DNA of 25,304 nucleotides from an uncultured Nitrospira sp. (lineage in GTDB: Bacteria; Nitrospirota; Nitrospiria; Nitrospirales; UBA8639). Below are positions 7,435-15,905 of this stretch, piece after piece. Location: assembly GCA_902500695.1 (NCBI GenBank), contig CABVRQ010000020.1, positions 1-25,304 on the forward strand, written 5' to 3'. A program made the position numbers and the translations under genes. The notes under the pieces are model-generated. The model was given only the letters and a program-made list of their open reading frames with translations. It had not been told where the DNA came from and did not search any database. Numbering within the stretch: position 1 is the stretch's first letter; every line of letters starts with the position of its first letter.

Positions 7435-8697
7435 TTAATTCGAGAAGGCATCTGAAATGGATTCACCACGGATCAGGTCCTCGTAGCTTTCTCGTTTTCG
7501 AATGACTGTGATGTCCTTCCCTTTAACGAGTATCTCGGGAACGCGCGGCCGGGAATTATAATTTGAGGCCATGGTGAAACCATACGCTCCTGCACTCATG
7601 ACGGCAAGAAGATCTCCCGGCTGAGACTGGGGAATTTTTCGATCTTTTGCTAAAAAGTCTCCTGATTCGCAAATGGGTCCCACGACATCAACGGTGTTGA
7701 CCACGGACGACTCTTTCTTTGATACCGGCTGAATATCGTGGTGGGCATCATATAAGCTTGGTCGTAAGAGATCATTCATCGCGGCATCGACAATGACGAA
7801 ATGCTTGTCCGCGCTTTCTTTGTTATACAGCACCTTGGTTACCAATATGCCCGCGTTTCCTACGATGGATCGGCCCGGTTCCATAATGATTTTGCATGAG
7901 ACGGATTGAAGCAACGGGGAAATGGCCGCAGCCAGTTCTTTTGGATGAGGAGGCGTTTCGTCCGAGTAGGTAATGCCTAGTCCCCCGCCTATGTTGAGGT
8001 ATTGAATCTGAAGGCCTTTAGCTTGGAGCGTCTGAATTAAAGCAATAGCCTTTTTTAAGGCATCCACAAATGGGGTGATCTGGGTTAATTGTGAGCCAAT
8101 GTGTGAGTGCACGCCGACGACCTCAATATGAGGAAGGTTTTCTGCTGCGTCAAATTCGGCAAGAGCCCGGTCTGCCCTAATCCCAAATTTACTTTTCTTT
8201 AGTCCGGTAGAAATATACGGATGTGTTTGGGGATCAATATCCGGATTGATGCGCAACGCCACTTTGGCGCGCAGACCCATGGAGCCGGCTACCTCATTGA
8301 TCTGTTGCAGTTCACCAGGAGATTCAACATTGAACATGAGAATTTCAGATTGCAATGCATATCGAATTTCTTCCTTAGATTTGCCGACCCCGGCAAAGAC
8401 GATTTTGTTGGGTGCCATTCCGGCTGTTAATGCGCGAAAGAGTTCTCCTCCCGACACGATGTCCGCGCCACTCCCTTCCTTAGCGAGAAGTCGCAGGACG
8501 GTTAAGTTCGAATTCGATTTCATGGCAAAGGCCACGATATGCGGAATGGCCTTAAAAGCCTGATCAAAAGCCTGAAAATGCCGAATCAAGGTCCGGTGGC
8601 TATAAATGTAACATGGAGTGCCGACCTGTTCAGTAATTTGCCGAATAGGGGCCTCTTCACAAAATAATTCGTCTCCTTGGTAGTGAAAATCATGCAT
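7435..8697 (-). CDS. lysA: Diaminopimelate decarboxylase
   Basis: LysA decarboxylates meso-diaminopimelate to L-lysine (EC 4.1.1.20) using PLP. The 420-residue product has the fold-III barrel with Lys60 in AFAMKSNSN as the Schiff-base residue, the HSHIGSQ loop, LNIGGGLGI, and a C-terminal domain with CESGDFL, where the cysteine comes from the partner subunit, plus GAYGFTMASNYNSRPR. I start it at ATG 8697, nine bases after GAGG; two longer in-frame starts (to 8751) would include that site. Its start overlaps the 3' end of the preceding radical SAM gene by 8 bases (ATGCATGA), which suggests translational coupling. The nearby dapA and dapB complete the ends of the lysine branch; the middle genes (dapD/L, dapF) are not in the window. 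Confidence 0.96.
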   Translation of the reverse strand: MHDFHYQGDELFCEEAPIRQITEQVGTPCYIYSHRTLIRHFQAFDQAFKAIPHIVAFAMKSNSNLTVLRLLAKEGSGADIVSGGELFRALTAGMAPNKIVFAGVGKSKEEIRYALQSEILMFNVESPGELQQINEVAGSMGLRAKVALRINPDIDPQTHPYISTGLKKSKFGIRADRALAEFDAAENLPHIEVVGVHSHIGSQLTQITPFVDALKKAIALIQTLQAKGLQIQYLNIGGGLGITYSDETPPHPKELAAAISPLLQSVSCKIIMEPGRSIVGNAGILVTKVLYNKESADKHFVIVDAAMNDLLRPSLYDAHHDIQPVSKKESSVVNTVDVVGPICESGDFLAKDRKIPQSQPGDLLAVMSAGAYGFTMASNYNSRPRVPEILVKGKDITVIRKRESYEDLIRGESISDAFSN

Positions 8698-10567
8698 GCT
8701 GGATATCCTCATCAAATAAGTCCAAATGATCGAGAGCGATTTCTGAAACAATTGATTGAAAGGCTTTTGTTAAGTTTCGATACCGCAACTTTGTGTGGGG
8801 GGGGATGGCCTGGAGAATTTCTCCATCCAATAATGTGCAAATAGCTTTTGGGGTCGCGTGTTTGAGGTTCTCAAAGTTAACCACGATATCCATTTTGGCC
8901 GCCCGCCCAGCTTGTGTAATCCTTTTTAACAGTTCCTTGGCGTTCAGGTGGTCTAAGGTTCCCTCCAGATCAATGAACAAGGCGGCAAAGGCATCGTGGC
9001 GACGAGCTTTCATTTTCAGGCAAAGCTCCTGGGGTTTGGAGTCAGGAGATGGTTGGGGGTGGAGAGCGTTAGGAATGAGTTGCTGTGTTTCGGAGGTGGG
9101 CAGTTTGACTTGCAGGTTTTTTAAGACCTTAGCCAAAGGGGAAAGCGCGCCTTTGGGTGTGGTGCGGCATATCAATTTTCGAAATTCCCAATTCATTTCA
9201 AGCCTGGGAATCAGCCGTTGGCGGGTATTCCCCATGCGATTCCAGATACAGGACCATGAATAAAACTGGTGGTTGGCCCAGAAAAACCCTTCTTGTAATT
9301 GTTCGGCTGTCATGCGCTTGGGTGTGTATACCACATGTTTCCCGTCATATTTGGACCAATCCTGATCAATGAGCCGGTCCTCTTGTTTGAATCGTTCGAA
9401 CAGGGCCGTACCGGGAAGAGGAGTCAAAACATTAAAATAGGCCAATTCGACTTTGTTTCGCGTTAAAAATTCCACCGCCGTCTCGAATACAGATTCGTCA
9501 TCATTGTCAAATCCAAACACGAGCCCTGGGTTCACCATGATGCCGTGGTCATGAAACATTTTGATTTGTTTTTCAAATTTTCGGACCTGATTGAATCCTT
9601 TGTTGGTTTCATCAAGCGAATCATCAGACAACGATTCCATCCCGACAAAAACCGATACGCAACCACTATCGGCGGCCAATTTGACCATTTCAGGATCATC
9701 GCCAAGAAAGAGGGTGGATTGGCAGCCCCATTTTATATTGAGAGATTTCAGGGATTGCCATAACTCACGGCAATAGGCTCGATGACTGTTATGCAGGTCA
9801 TCAACAAAAGCAACAATCGACCCTTCTTCCAGCCCTACCCAAATTTTCAGGGAGGTCGTTAATGCATGAAACAGAGATCCGCGAGTCATCCGTTCGATAA
9901 TGTCTGAACGCAGCCACTCTTTGGCTCGTTTCAGCTCTTCGATGACTTCGGGAACGGGTCGGCGCCGAGTGGTTTTGCCATTAAATGGGGAAACACTACA
10001 AAACTCGCAATCAAAATGACATCCTCGCGTCGTGAAGGTACATAGCCTGGTCATATAAGAATCAGGGCTAAGCAATTCAATCCGCGGTGGTCTGTAGTGA
10101 CTCAAGGTTGGAAATTGGTCCATCCGATAGATTCGTTTCAAGGTCCCGGCCTCGATGTCCATGATGACCTGAGGCCAAAGGTCTTCGGCTTCCCCGCAGA
10201 CAATGGCATCACAATGACGAAGGGCTTCATCTGGGCAATAGGTGGGGTGCACACCTCCCAGAATGACCGGTTTCCCACGTCGACGAAATTCATCGGCGAT
10301 TTCATAAGCCCTCGGGGCATAACACGTCATGATGGATACTCCAACCACATCACAGGGAGTCTCATAATTGATATCCATAACGGCTTCGTCCACGATTTCG
10401 ACATCCCATGTTGTCGGAGTATAGGCTGCAATCGCTGGTAGGCTGAGTTTCGGAAACCAGATCGACCGGCGTTCGCTCGCGGTCATGCGATAGGGATTAT
10501 TTCGTGGATAGGGATCTAGCAACAGAAGTTTTGGGCGAATTTCACCCTGAGGGAGAGAGGTATCCAT
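8690..10567 (-). CDS. B12-binding radical SAM protein with C-terminal STAS-like domain
   Basis: This 625-residue protein has three visible parts. Residues ~10-150 look like the B12-binding fold (LLLDPYPRN, DVVGVSIMT, ILGGVHPT), as in B12-dependent radical SAM enzymes, though cobalamin is not proven. The radical SAM core has its cluster motif at Cys183, Cys187 and Cys190 (RGCHFDCEFC), later FVDDLH and LTPLPGTALFERF, and the DUF4070-like segment WSKYDGKHVVYTPKRMT. A ~30-residue insertion sits between the EEL helix and FVDD (about 219-250), where relatives have a short link. The last ~100 residues (524-618) resemble a STAS domain: ALFIDLEGTLDH, IVVNFENLKHATP. The start is ATG 10567, nine bases after GGAGG. 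The substrate is unknown; relatives include hopanoid methylases and many uncharacterised enzymes. It is embedded between argH/lptM and lysA and overlaps lysA, so it is expressed with amino-acid genes. Confidence 0.8.
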   Translation of the reverse strand: MDTSLPQGEIRPKLLLLDPYPRNNPYRMTASERRSIWFPKLSLPAIAAYTPTTWDVEIVDEAVMDINYETPCDVVGVSIMTCYAPRAYEIADEFRRRGKPVILGGVHPTYCPDEALRHCDAIVCGEAEDLWPQVIMDIEAGTLKRIYRMDQFPTLSHYRPPRIELLSPDSYMTRLCTFTTRGCHFDCEFCSVSPFNGKTTRRRPVPEVIEELKRAKEWLRSDIIERMTRGSLFHALTTSLKIWVGLEEGSIVAFVDDLHNSHRAYCRELWQSLKSLNIKWGCQSTLFLGDDPEMVKLAADSGCVSVFVGMESLSDDSLDETNKGFNQVRKFEKQIKMFHDHGIMVNPGLVFGFDNDDESVFETAVEFLTRNKVELAYFNVLTPLPGTALFERFKQEDRLIDQDWSKYDGKHVVYTPKRMTAEQLQEGFFWANHQFYSWSCIWNRMGNTRQRLIPRLEMNWEFRKLICRTTPKGALSPLAKVLKNLQVKLPTSETQQLIPNALHPQPSPDSKPQELCLKMKARRHDAFAALFIDLEGTLDHLNAKELLKRITQAGRAAKMDIVVNFENLKHATPKAICTLLDGEILQAIPPHTKLRYRNLTKAFQSIVSEIALDHLDLFDEDIQHA

Positions 10568-10654
10568 TATTTTTATCCTCCACAAACAGATGGATAGGCT
10601 GTGGGGGGATTGTATTGTACTCTGCGAGGTTCTCCATGGACAAATCCCTGCATA

Positions 10655-10906
10655 TTATCGGGTGTCGATAGGATACACGGTGGGTAATTCGACTGCCTCC
10701 TCCAGCGGTACATTCAAGGGGTCTTCGTCAAGGCCTCCCTCTTTTCTGGCCTGATCTTGCTGTTGTTTGAGTCTCTTGGCCTCAATGCCAACATGTTCGG
10801 GTGGAATGGGAGGGCCGACCGCCCCGCAACCTATTGAGGAGAAGAGCAGTGCCAGCATGCAAAAAGTGAGAAAATACTGGGTTGGAGTCCTGAGAATTTG
10901 ACTCAT
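10655..10906 (-). CDS. Small LptM-like lipoprotein
   Basis: This 83-residue protein has a signal peptide (2-26, hydrophobic YFLTFCMLALLFSSIG) and a lipobox ending at Cys27 (SSIGC), so it should be a lipid-anchored envelope protein of ~57 mature residues. The mature start CGAVGPPIPPEHVG resembles the CG.KGPL..P pattern of LptM (formerly YifL), the small lipoprotein that helps mature the LPS transporter LptD/E; its gene often lies next to lysine-pathway genes. I therefore call it LptM-like, without claiming the function. The rest is charged and probably disordered. The start is ATG 10906, five bases after the argH stop with no clear ribosome-binding site, so translation may be coupled to argH. 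A longer frame to 10963 lies inside argH and lacks a signal peptide at its start. Confidence 0.7.
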   Translation of the reverse strand: MSQILRTPTQYFLTFCMLALLFSSIGCGAVGPPIPPEHVGIEAKRLKQQQDQARKEGGLDEDPLNVPLEEAVELPTVYPIDTR

Positions 10907-10911
10907 GCCGT

Positions 10912-12402
10912 TCACTGTTTTTTCATGGAACGTTTCGTTTCGGCCTGTAATGATTTCTTCCACCCATTGATCTGTTTTGTGACTTGGGCCGTAGCGGTAC
11001 CACCTATAATGTTTTTACTATTAATCGCCGCTTCGGGAGTTAAAACTTGAAATGCCTTGGCGTCAAAAGACGATGAGGCGTTCAGTAAATCCTGTTGCGT
11101 GAGTTGTCCCAAATCCTTCCCTTTAGCTAAACACTCACGTACCAGGGTTCCCACCACGTGGTGAGATTCACGGAAAGGAATCCCCTTTTTAACCAAATAG
11201 TCCGCCAACTCCGTCGCCAGCAGAAAACCCTGAGATACAGCTTCTTTCATAGGCTCAGGTCGTATCGTTAGTTGAGCCATAAGTTCTGCATAGATTTTAA
11301 CCGATGTCGTTACGGTATCCAATGCGTCAAACAACGGTTCTTTGTCTTCCTGAAGGTCTCGATTGTAACTGAGCGGCAATCCTTTTAAGGTGGTCAGGAG
11401 GCTGAACAAATGTCCATATACCCGACCAGTTTTTCCACGGATGAGTTCCGGGACATCCGGATTTTTTTTCTGTGGCATCATGCTGCTGCCCGTGCAAAAT
11501 CCGTCGGGAAGATCGGTGAAGTGGAATTCTTGCGAGGACCATAAAATCAGTTCCTCACTTAAACGAGAGAGGTGCATCATCACGATGGCGCAGGCGCTGA
11601 GCACTTCAATGACGTAATCTCGGTCAGATACAGCATCCAGGCTATTCTGTGTTACGCGAGGGAAATGTAGTAAGGAAGCCGTATAATGTCGGTCGATCGG
11701 ATAATTATTTCCAGCTAACGCGCCGGACCCTAGCGGCATGACGTTAATCCGTACCAAGGCATCCTGGAGGCGCCCCTTGTCCCGCTCTACCATCTCAACA
11801 TAGGCCAGGGCATGATGCGAAAAGAGAATGGGCTGAGCCCGCTGTAAATGTGTATAGCCCGGCATCATCACTCCCATATACCGCTCAGCGAGCGTCACGA
11901 GAGACTGTTGAAGTAACCGGAGATCATGGCTCAGGTGTTGGAGAGTATCCCGGAGATAGAGTCGAAGGTCCAGGGTGACCTGATCATTCCGACTTCGGCC
12001 GGTGTGGAGTTTCCCCCCAACCGGCCCAATGAGTTCAGTCAGTCGCCGTTCAATGCTCATATGCACATCTTCATCCTCGGTCTTCCATTGATGCCGGCCG
12101 GCGCGAATGTCTTCGCGAATCGCCAGGAGCCCTCGAATGATGGTTTGGCATTCTCGCTGAGGCAAGACCTTAGCCCGTTGTAATGTTTTACAGTGGGCGA
12201 TACTGCCTTCAATGTCGTATTCGTAAAGACGGCGATCAACGTTAATCGAGGCGGTGAAGGTTTCCACTAATTGATGTGTTTGGCCTTGAAATCGCCCTCC
12301 CCAGAGTTTTTGATCTCCGGTTTTTTGTGGCGGCATTGGTTGAGGAGGTACTGCAGAACGGGATCGGTTGCTGGGCGGGGTTGCGCCTGCGCGTTTCTTC
12401 AT
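10912..12402 (-). CDS. argH: Argininosuccinate lyase
   Basis: ArgH splits argininosuccinate to arginine and fumarate (EC 4.3.2.1), the last step of arginine synthesis. The 496-residue protein contains KLWGGRF (32-38), TGRSRND (134-140), PGYTHLQRAQP, and the fumarase/aspartase signature GSSMMPQKKNP (305-315) whose serine is catalytic. It is about 35 residues longer than usual because of a Ser/Pro/Arg-rich N-terminal extension (residues 1-30) of unknown role. The start is ATG 12402, which overlaps the argF stop as ATGA and follows AGGAAGG; an upstream ATG at 12423 inside argF is less likely. argF and argH are thus translationally coupled. argG, which makes the substrate and often sits between them, is absent here. 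Confidence 0.97.
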   Translation of the reverse strand: MKKRAGATPPSNRSRSAVPPQPMPPQKTGDQKLWGGRFQGQTHQLVETFTASINVDRRLYEYDIEGSIAHCKTLQRAKVLPQRECQTIIRGLLAIREDIRAGRHQWKTEDEDVHMSIERRLTELIGPVGGKLHTGRSRNDQVTLDLRLYLRDTLQHLSHDLRLLQQSLVTLAERYMGVMMPGYTHLQRAQPILFSHHALAYVEMVERDKGRLQDALVRINVMPLGSGALAGNNYPIDRHYTASLLHFPRVTQNSLDAVSDRDYVIEVLSACAIVMMHLSRLSEELILWSSQEFHFTDLPDGFCTGSSMMPQKKNPDVPELIRGKTGRVYGHLFSLLTTLKGLPLSYNRDLQEDKEPLFDALDTVTTSVKIYAELMAQLTIRPEPMKEAVSQGFLLATELADYLVKKGIPFRESHHVVGTLVRECLAKGKDLGQLTQQDLLNASSSFDAKAFQVLTPEAAINSKNIIGGTATAQVTKQINGWKKSLQAETKRSMKKQ

Positions 12403-13403
12403 GAAGGCGACCTTCCTAACCATTCAAGCAAAATAGCTTTTTGGATGTGAAGGCGGTTTTCGGCTTGGTCGAGAACGACTGATTGCGGGCCGTCCAGCAC
12501 CTCTTCGGTTATTTCTTCCCCCCGGTGTGCTGGCAGGCAATGCATGACCAGCGCATCGGGTTTTGCCTCTTTCATCAGCTGACTGTTGACCTGATAGGGG
12601 GTCAGAGCGCTCATGCGTGGTTGTTGTTCATGTTCCTGGCCCATGCTGATCCACACATCTGTGTAGATCACATCAGCGTCCGTTGCTGCGATTTTAGGAT
12701 CGTGGGTGATTTCAATCCTGGCACCTGTTTGTTGGCCTTCTATTTGGGCTGCCTCAATGATGCGTGGATCAGGTTCATAGCCTTTTGGGCAGCCTACGAT
12801 CACGTGCATACCCACCTTAGCCCCGATCTCGACAAGGGAGTGCGTGATATTGTTTCCGTCTCCAATATATGCCAGCTTTAAGCCTTTCGCGTGGTCTCTG
12901 TGTTCGACAATAGTCAAAAGATCAGCCAAAGCTTGGCAGGGGTGACAATCGTCCGTTAGCCCGTTGATAACAGGAATCGAGGTGTGTTGGGCCCATTCTT
13001 CTAAAGAGGCTTGGTTGAATGTTCTGACGACGAGTCCATCCAAATATCGTGTTAAGACTTTTGCGGTATCGGCTAGGCTTTCCCCACGACTCAATTGGAT
13101 TTTTTCGGACGCAAGAAATATCGCTTGTCCACCCAGTTGATTCATGCCGGCTTCAAACGAAACCCTGGTCCGCGTAGAAGGTTTCTCAAAAATAAGTCCA
13201 AGGGTTTTGCCCTTCAATGGAAAGGTGGCACGACCCTGTCTTCGGGCAGCCTTCATTTTTTGAGCAAGGGTAATCAAATGGTGAATCGTATCCCGGGGAA
13301 TATCGGCCACCGTCAGCAAGTCTTTGGGAAGAGCTGTCGTCTTCTTGCGTGGTGCGACAGACGTGGATTTTTGAGTACGAGAGGATTGACTTGGTGGTGA
13401 CAT
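12399..13403 (-). CDS. argF: Ornithine carbamoyltransferase
   Basis: ArgF joins ornithine and carbamoyl phosphate to give citrulline (EC 2.1.3.3). The 334-residue sequence has the carbamoyl-phosphate loop STRTR (76-80), DDCHPCQ (151-157), the ornithine-specific SMG loop (DVWISMGQE), and HCLPAHRG (288-295) with the catalytic Cys. The SMG loop separates it from aspartate transcarbamylase. The first ~26 residues (Ser/Thr/Lys-rich, SSRTQKSTSVAPRKK) precede the normal family start. I see no strong ribosome-binding site. ATG 13403 lies just three bases after the argD stop, so re-initiation is plausible. Its stop overlaps the argH start by four bases. Confidence 0.97.
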   Translation of the reverse strand: MSPPSQSSRTQKSTSVAPRKKTTALPKDLLTVADIPRDTIHHLITLAQKMKAARRQGRATFPLKGKTLGLIFEKPSTRTRVSFEAGMNQLGGQAIFLASEKIQLSRGESLADTAKVLTRYLDGLVVRTFNQASLEEWAQHTSIPVINGLTDDCHPCQALADLLTIVEHRDHAKGLKLAYIGDGNNITHSLVEIGAKVGMHVIVGCPKGYEPDPRIIEAAQIEGQQTGARIEITHDPKIAATDADVIYTDVWISMGQEHEQQPRMSALTPYQVNSQLMKEAKPDALVMHCLPAHRGEEITEEVLDGPQSVVLDQAENRLHIQKAILLEWLGRSPS

Positions 13404-13406
13404 GAT

Positions 13407-14600
13407 TTATCGATGTTTAGAAAGAACTTCAGAGAGGACGGACAAGAGCCGGTCAATCTGTGCATTACTGATGATTAAGGGAGGCACAAATCGGAGGACT
13501 CTTCCCATTGTGCAGTTTATGAGGACCCGTCGCTCAAGGCATTCCAGGACCAGAGGTTTTCCGTCTATAGTTAATTCTAAGCCCTGGAGTAGGCCCTTTC
13601 CACGGACTTCCTGAATACAGGAGAATTTTTCATTCAGGGAACTGAGTCCTTTGGCTAAATAGCGACCCGCAAGCCGTCCTTGTTCCAGCTTTCCCCCTTC
13701 AATGAGAAGATCTAAGACTTTTAAGGCTACCGCACAGGCTAGAGGGTTGCCTCCAAATGTGGAAGCGTGCGTGCCTGGCTCAAATGCCGCGGCGATGGTG
13801 TCTGTGGCCAGACAGGCCCCGATGGGGATGCCTCCCCCCAGCCCTTTGGCTAACGTCATAATGTCAGGTTGAATTCCGAACTGCTCGTAGGCAAACAACG
13901 TTCCCGTGCGTCCCATTCCGGTTTGGACTTCATCGAAAATCAGGAGGATTTGTTGCTCTGTGCAGAACTCTCGAAGTCCTTTTAGGTAGGAAGGGTTGGG
14001 AACGATGACCCCACCTTCAGCCTGAATGGGTTCGACCATCACCGCTGCCGTTTGTGGCGTGATATTGGCTTTTACCGCCTCCAGATCATTGAATGGAACG
14101 TAACGAAATCCAGGGACAAGCGGCCCGAATCCTTCTTGTAATTTTGGCTGTCCGGTTGCGGTGAGACTCGCCAATGTTCGTCCATGAAAGGAATTCACCA
14201 TGGTCAGAATCTCAAATCGTTCCGGACCGAAGGTATTGTGTGCATACCTCCTGGCTAACTTTATGGCGGCTTCGTTGGCCTCTGTGCCGCTATTACAAAA
14301 GAACACTTTGTCCGCAAAGGAAAGTTCGACCAGGCGTTGGGCCAGTCTGATTTGGGGTTCGGTATAAAACAAATTGGAAGTGTGAATGAGTTGCCGGGCT
14401 TGTCGTATGATGGCATCCACAAGGTCGGGGTGGGCATGGCCTAAGATATTGACGGCAATTCCGGCAAGGCAATCGACATATTCACGGCCCTCGGCGTCGT
14501 ATACCAGACAGCCATTTCCTCGGACCAGCGAAATGGGGAGGCGGGTATAGGTATCCATCAGATATTTACCTGTATTTTTTTGGAATTCACTTGTAATCAT
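13407..14600 (-). CDS. argD: Acetylornithine aminotransferase
   Basis: ArgD transaminates N-acetylglutamate semialdehyde to N-acetylornithine (EC 2.6.1.11), using PLP; related enzymes also serve as succinyl-DAP aminotransferase, so a shared role in the lysine branch downstream is possible. Visible motifs are YVDCLAGIAVNILGHAHP, NSGTEANEAAIKLAR, SFHGRTLASL, FDEVQTGMGRTG and Lys252 in TLAKGLGGG. I start it at ATG 14600 (397 residues), matching family starts before YLMDTYTRLPI. The open frame extends to TTG 14693, but that codon lies in a T-rich run that looks like a terminator tail. No strong ribosome-binding site is visible at 14600, so the start is moderately uncertain. It leads the argD-argF-argH series. 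Confidence 0.93.
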   Translation of the reverse strand: MITSEFQKNTGKYLMDTYTRLPISLVRGNGCLVYDAEGREYVDCLAGIAVNILGHAHPDLVDAIIRQARQLIHTSNLFYTEPQIRLAQRLVELSFADKVFFCNSGTEANEAAIKLARRYAHNTFGPERFEILTMVNSFHGRTLASLTATGQPKLQEGFGPLVPGFRYVPFNDLEAVKANITPQTAAVMVEPIQAEGGVIVPNPSYLKGLREFCTEQQILLIFDEVQTGMGRTGTLFAYEQFGIQPDIMTLAKGLGGGIPIGACLATDTIAAAFEPGTHASTFGGNPLACAVALKVLDLLIEGGKLEQGRLAGRYLAKGLSSLNEKFSCIQEVRGKGLLQGLELTIDGKPLVLECLERRVLINCTMGRVLRFVPPLIISNAQIDRLLSVLSEVLSKHR

Positions 14601-14690
14601 ATTGGCAAAAACCCGCGTGAATGCAGGGGAATTTATCACACGACTTATTAGGTTCGCAATAAAGAGCTGGGTGGGAGATTGGTCGGATAA

Positions 14691-14713
14691 CAAAAAAGCA
14701 GGAGAGAGACTCC
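14691..14713 (-). terminator. Weak candidate terminator after the desaturase gene
   Basis: On the minus strand a short GGAG/CTCC stem (14701-14704 with 14710-14713, 5-base loop) is followed by TGC and a run of six T (14692-14697). It sits between the desaturase stop (14763) and argD. The stem is only four pairs, so this is tentative. Confidence 0.25.
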
Positions 14714-14762
14714 GTCCGAGATTCCAATCCAGCCTGGAGGAGCCTTTAAATGCTAACTGTTG

Positions 14763-15623
14763 TTACTGCTGGTTAGGAGACTGACGCCGAAGATCATAGG
14801 CTAAGCCCAATCTACTCAACGTCCATATAAGCCACTTGGATGGATCAAAGTTATACCAGCGGATCCCATTTCGATAGTCACTTTGATACATATGATGATA
14901 GTTATGATATCCCTCTCCAAACGTAAGTAATGATATCCACCAACTATCCCGGCTCGAATCAGCTGTCCCATGGGGTTGCTCACCCCAAATATGGCAAATG
15001 GAATTGATGAAGAATGTTGAGTTTAAGACAAAGAAGGTACGTGCAAGTCCAGCCAAGAGAAAGCACCCGACACCTCCAATCCACCCGTTGTACAAAAACC
15101 CCACCACGAATGGTAATACGAGTCCCGACAAAAGAATGGGAAGGTAATATTTGTCCTGCCACAATATCAGAGGATCCTGAAGAAGACGGGTGGCATATTT
15201 TGGATCACGATTTGGATCCTTCCAGAAAATCCAGCCACAATGGCTGTGCCAAAAGCCCAGCGTGGCATTATAGGGGTCTTCTTTCTGGTCGCACCGGGCA
15301 TGGTGCCTAATATGGTCGCTGGCCCATTTTAACGCTGAGTTTTCCAACGCCATCCCGCCTGCGATTAAGAAGGTGGCTTTGATCCAGTTTGGGCATTTAA
15401 AGCTCCGATGGGTAATTAACCGGTGATAGCCCACCGTAATGCCTAATCCTGTAAATAGGTAAAGCATGATAAACATGGTCCAGTCTACCCAGGAAAAATC
15501 GAAAAAATAGGCATACAAAGGGAGCCCGACGATTGTGGTCAAAACAATTGACCCAAACAGAATCATTGTGGGGTAATCTCGTTGTGGTGTTCCTGCTAAG
15601 GAAGGGTCTAACGTTCGTGACAT
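14763..15623 (-). CDS. Membrane fatty-acid desaturase (acyl-CoA delta-9 type)
   Basis: This 286-residue integral membrane enzyme belongs to the di-iron fatty acid desaturase family and introduces a cis double bond into an acyl chain using O2, which implies oxygen-linked metabolism. The three histidine boxes are complete: HRLITH (67-72), HIRHH (104-108) and HNYHH (240-244). Further histidines such as His211 (NSICHIWG) also fit the SCD1/OLE1-like metal site. Hydrophobic segments lie at about 19-40, 47-65, 82-93 and 160-205. The GYHRLITHRSF and GEGYHNYHH context is typical of delta-9 enzymes, but regiospecificity and whether the substrate is acyl-CoA or a lipid are not shown by sequence. The start is ATG 15623, with only a distant GAGGA upstream. 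It is probably transcribed on its own, with the structured leader described at 15736-15806. Confidence 0.92.
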   Translation of the reverse strand: MSRTLDPSLAGTPQRDYPTMILFGSIVLTTIVGLPLYAYFFDFSWVDWTMFIMLYLFTGLGITVGYHRLITHRSFKCPNWIKATFLIAGGMALENSALKWASDHIRHHARCDQKEDPYNATLGFWHSHCGWIFWKDPNRDPKYATRLLQDPLILWQDKYYLPILLSGLVLPFVVGFLYNGWIGGVGCFLLAGLARTFFVLNSTFFINSICHIWGEQPHGTADSSRDSWWISLLTFGEGYHNYHHMYQSDYRNGIRWYNFDPSKWLIWTLSRLGLAYDLRRQSPNQQ

Positions 15624-15735
15624 AGCTGACTAAGTCCTCTTACTATCTCCAGTCACCCAAGAGAATGTTCCCAATACTAGAGGGGAAATTCAACGGTGAG
15701 AGATTTGTTAGTGAAATGAAACCTAGGATTGAAAT

Positions 15736-15806
15736 CTCTTTTACATACACGAAAGTGGGTTGTTGAAACCGACTAACACGGGCATTGATTTTCCCGTGTA
15801 AAAGAG
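15736..15806 (-). promoter_or_regulatory. Leader with two mutually exclusive stem-loops
   Basis: CTCTTTTACA (15736-15745) is the exact reverse complement of TGTAAAAGAG (15797-15806). Inside it, ACACGGG (15776-15782) pairs with CCCGTGT (15793-15799), and these share bases 15797-15799. In the desaturase transcript the first arm could pair with either the near or the distal arm, an arrangement seen in attenuators and riboswitches. The element would lie ~115-185 bases before the desaturase start. No known riboswitch class is recognised, and a 10-bp inverted repeat could occur about once by chance in a window this size. Confidence 0.3.
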
Positions 15807-15820
15807 TGGCTTGAGAGTAT

Positions 15821-15849
15821 AATGTAGCAATTTAGTTGGGAAGAGGCAA
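15821..15849 (-). promoter_or_regulatory. Candidate sigma-70-type promoter for the desaturase
   Basis: On the minus strand TTGCCT (15849-15844) and TACATT (15826-15821) are separated by exactly 17 bases, each matching four of six consensus positions. An overlapping TATACT (15821-15816) is a better -10 but lacks a spaced -35. The position, ~200 bases before the desaturase start, would place the paired repeats in the transcript. Confidence 0.3.
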
Positions 15850-15905
15850 TCCCATAGCAGAATTCAATATTGACACCATTTATGTGTACAGAATACCAGA
15901 TGTAT

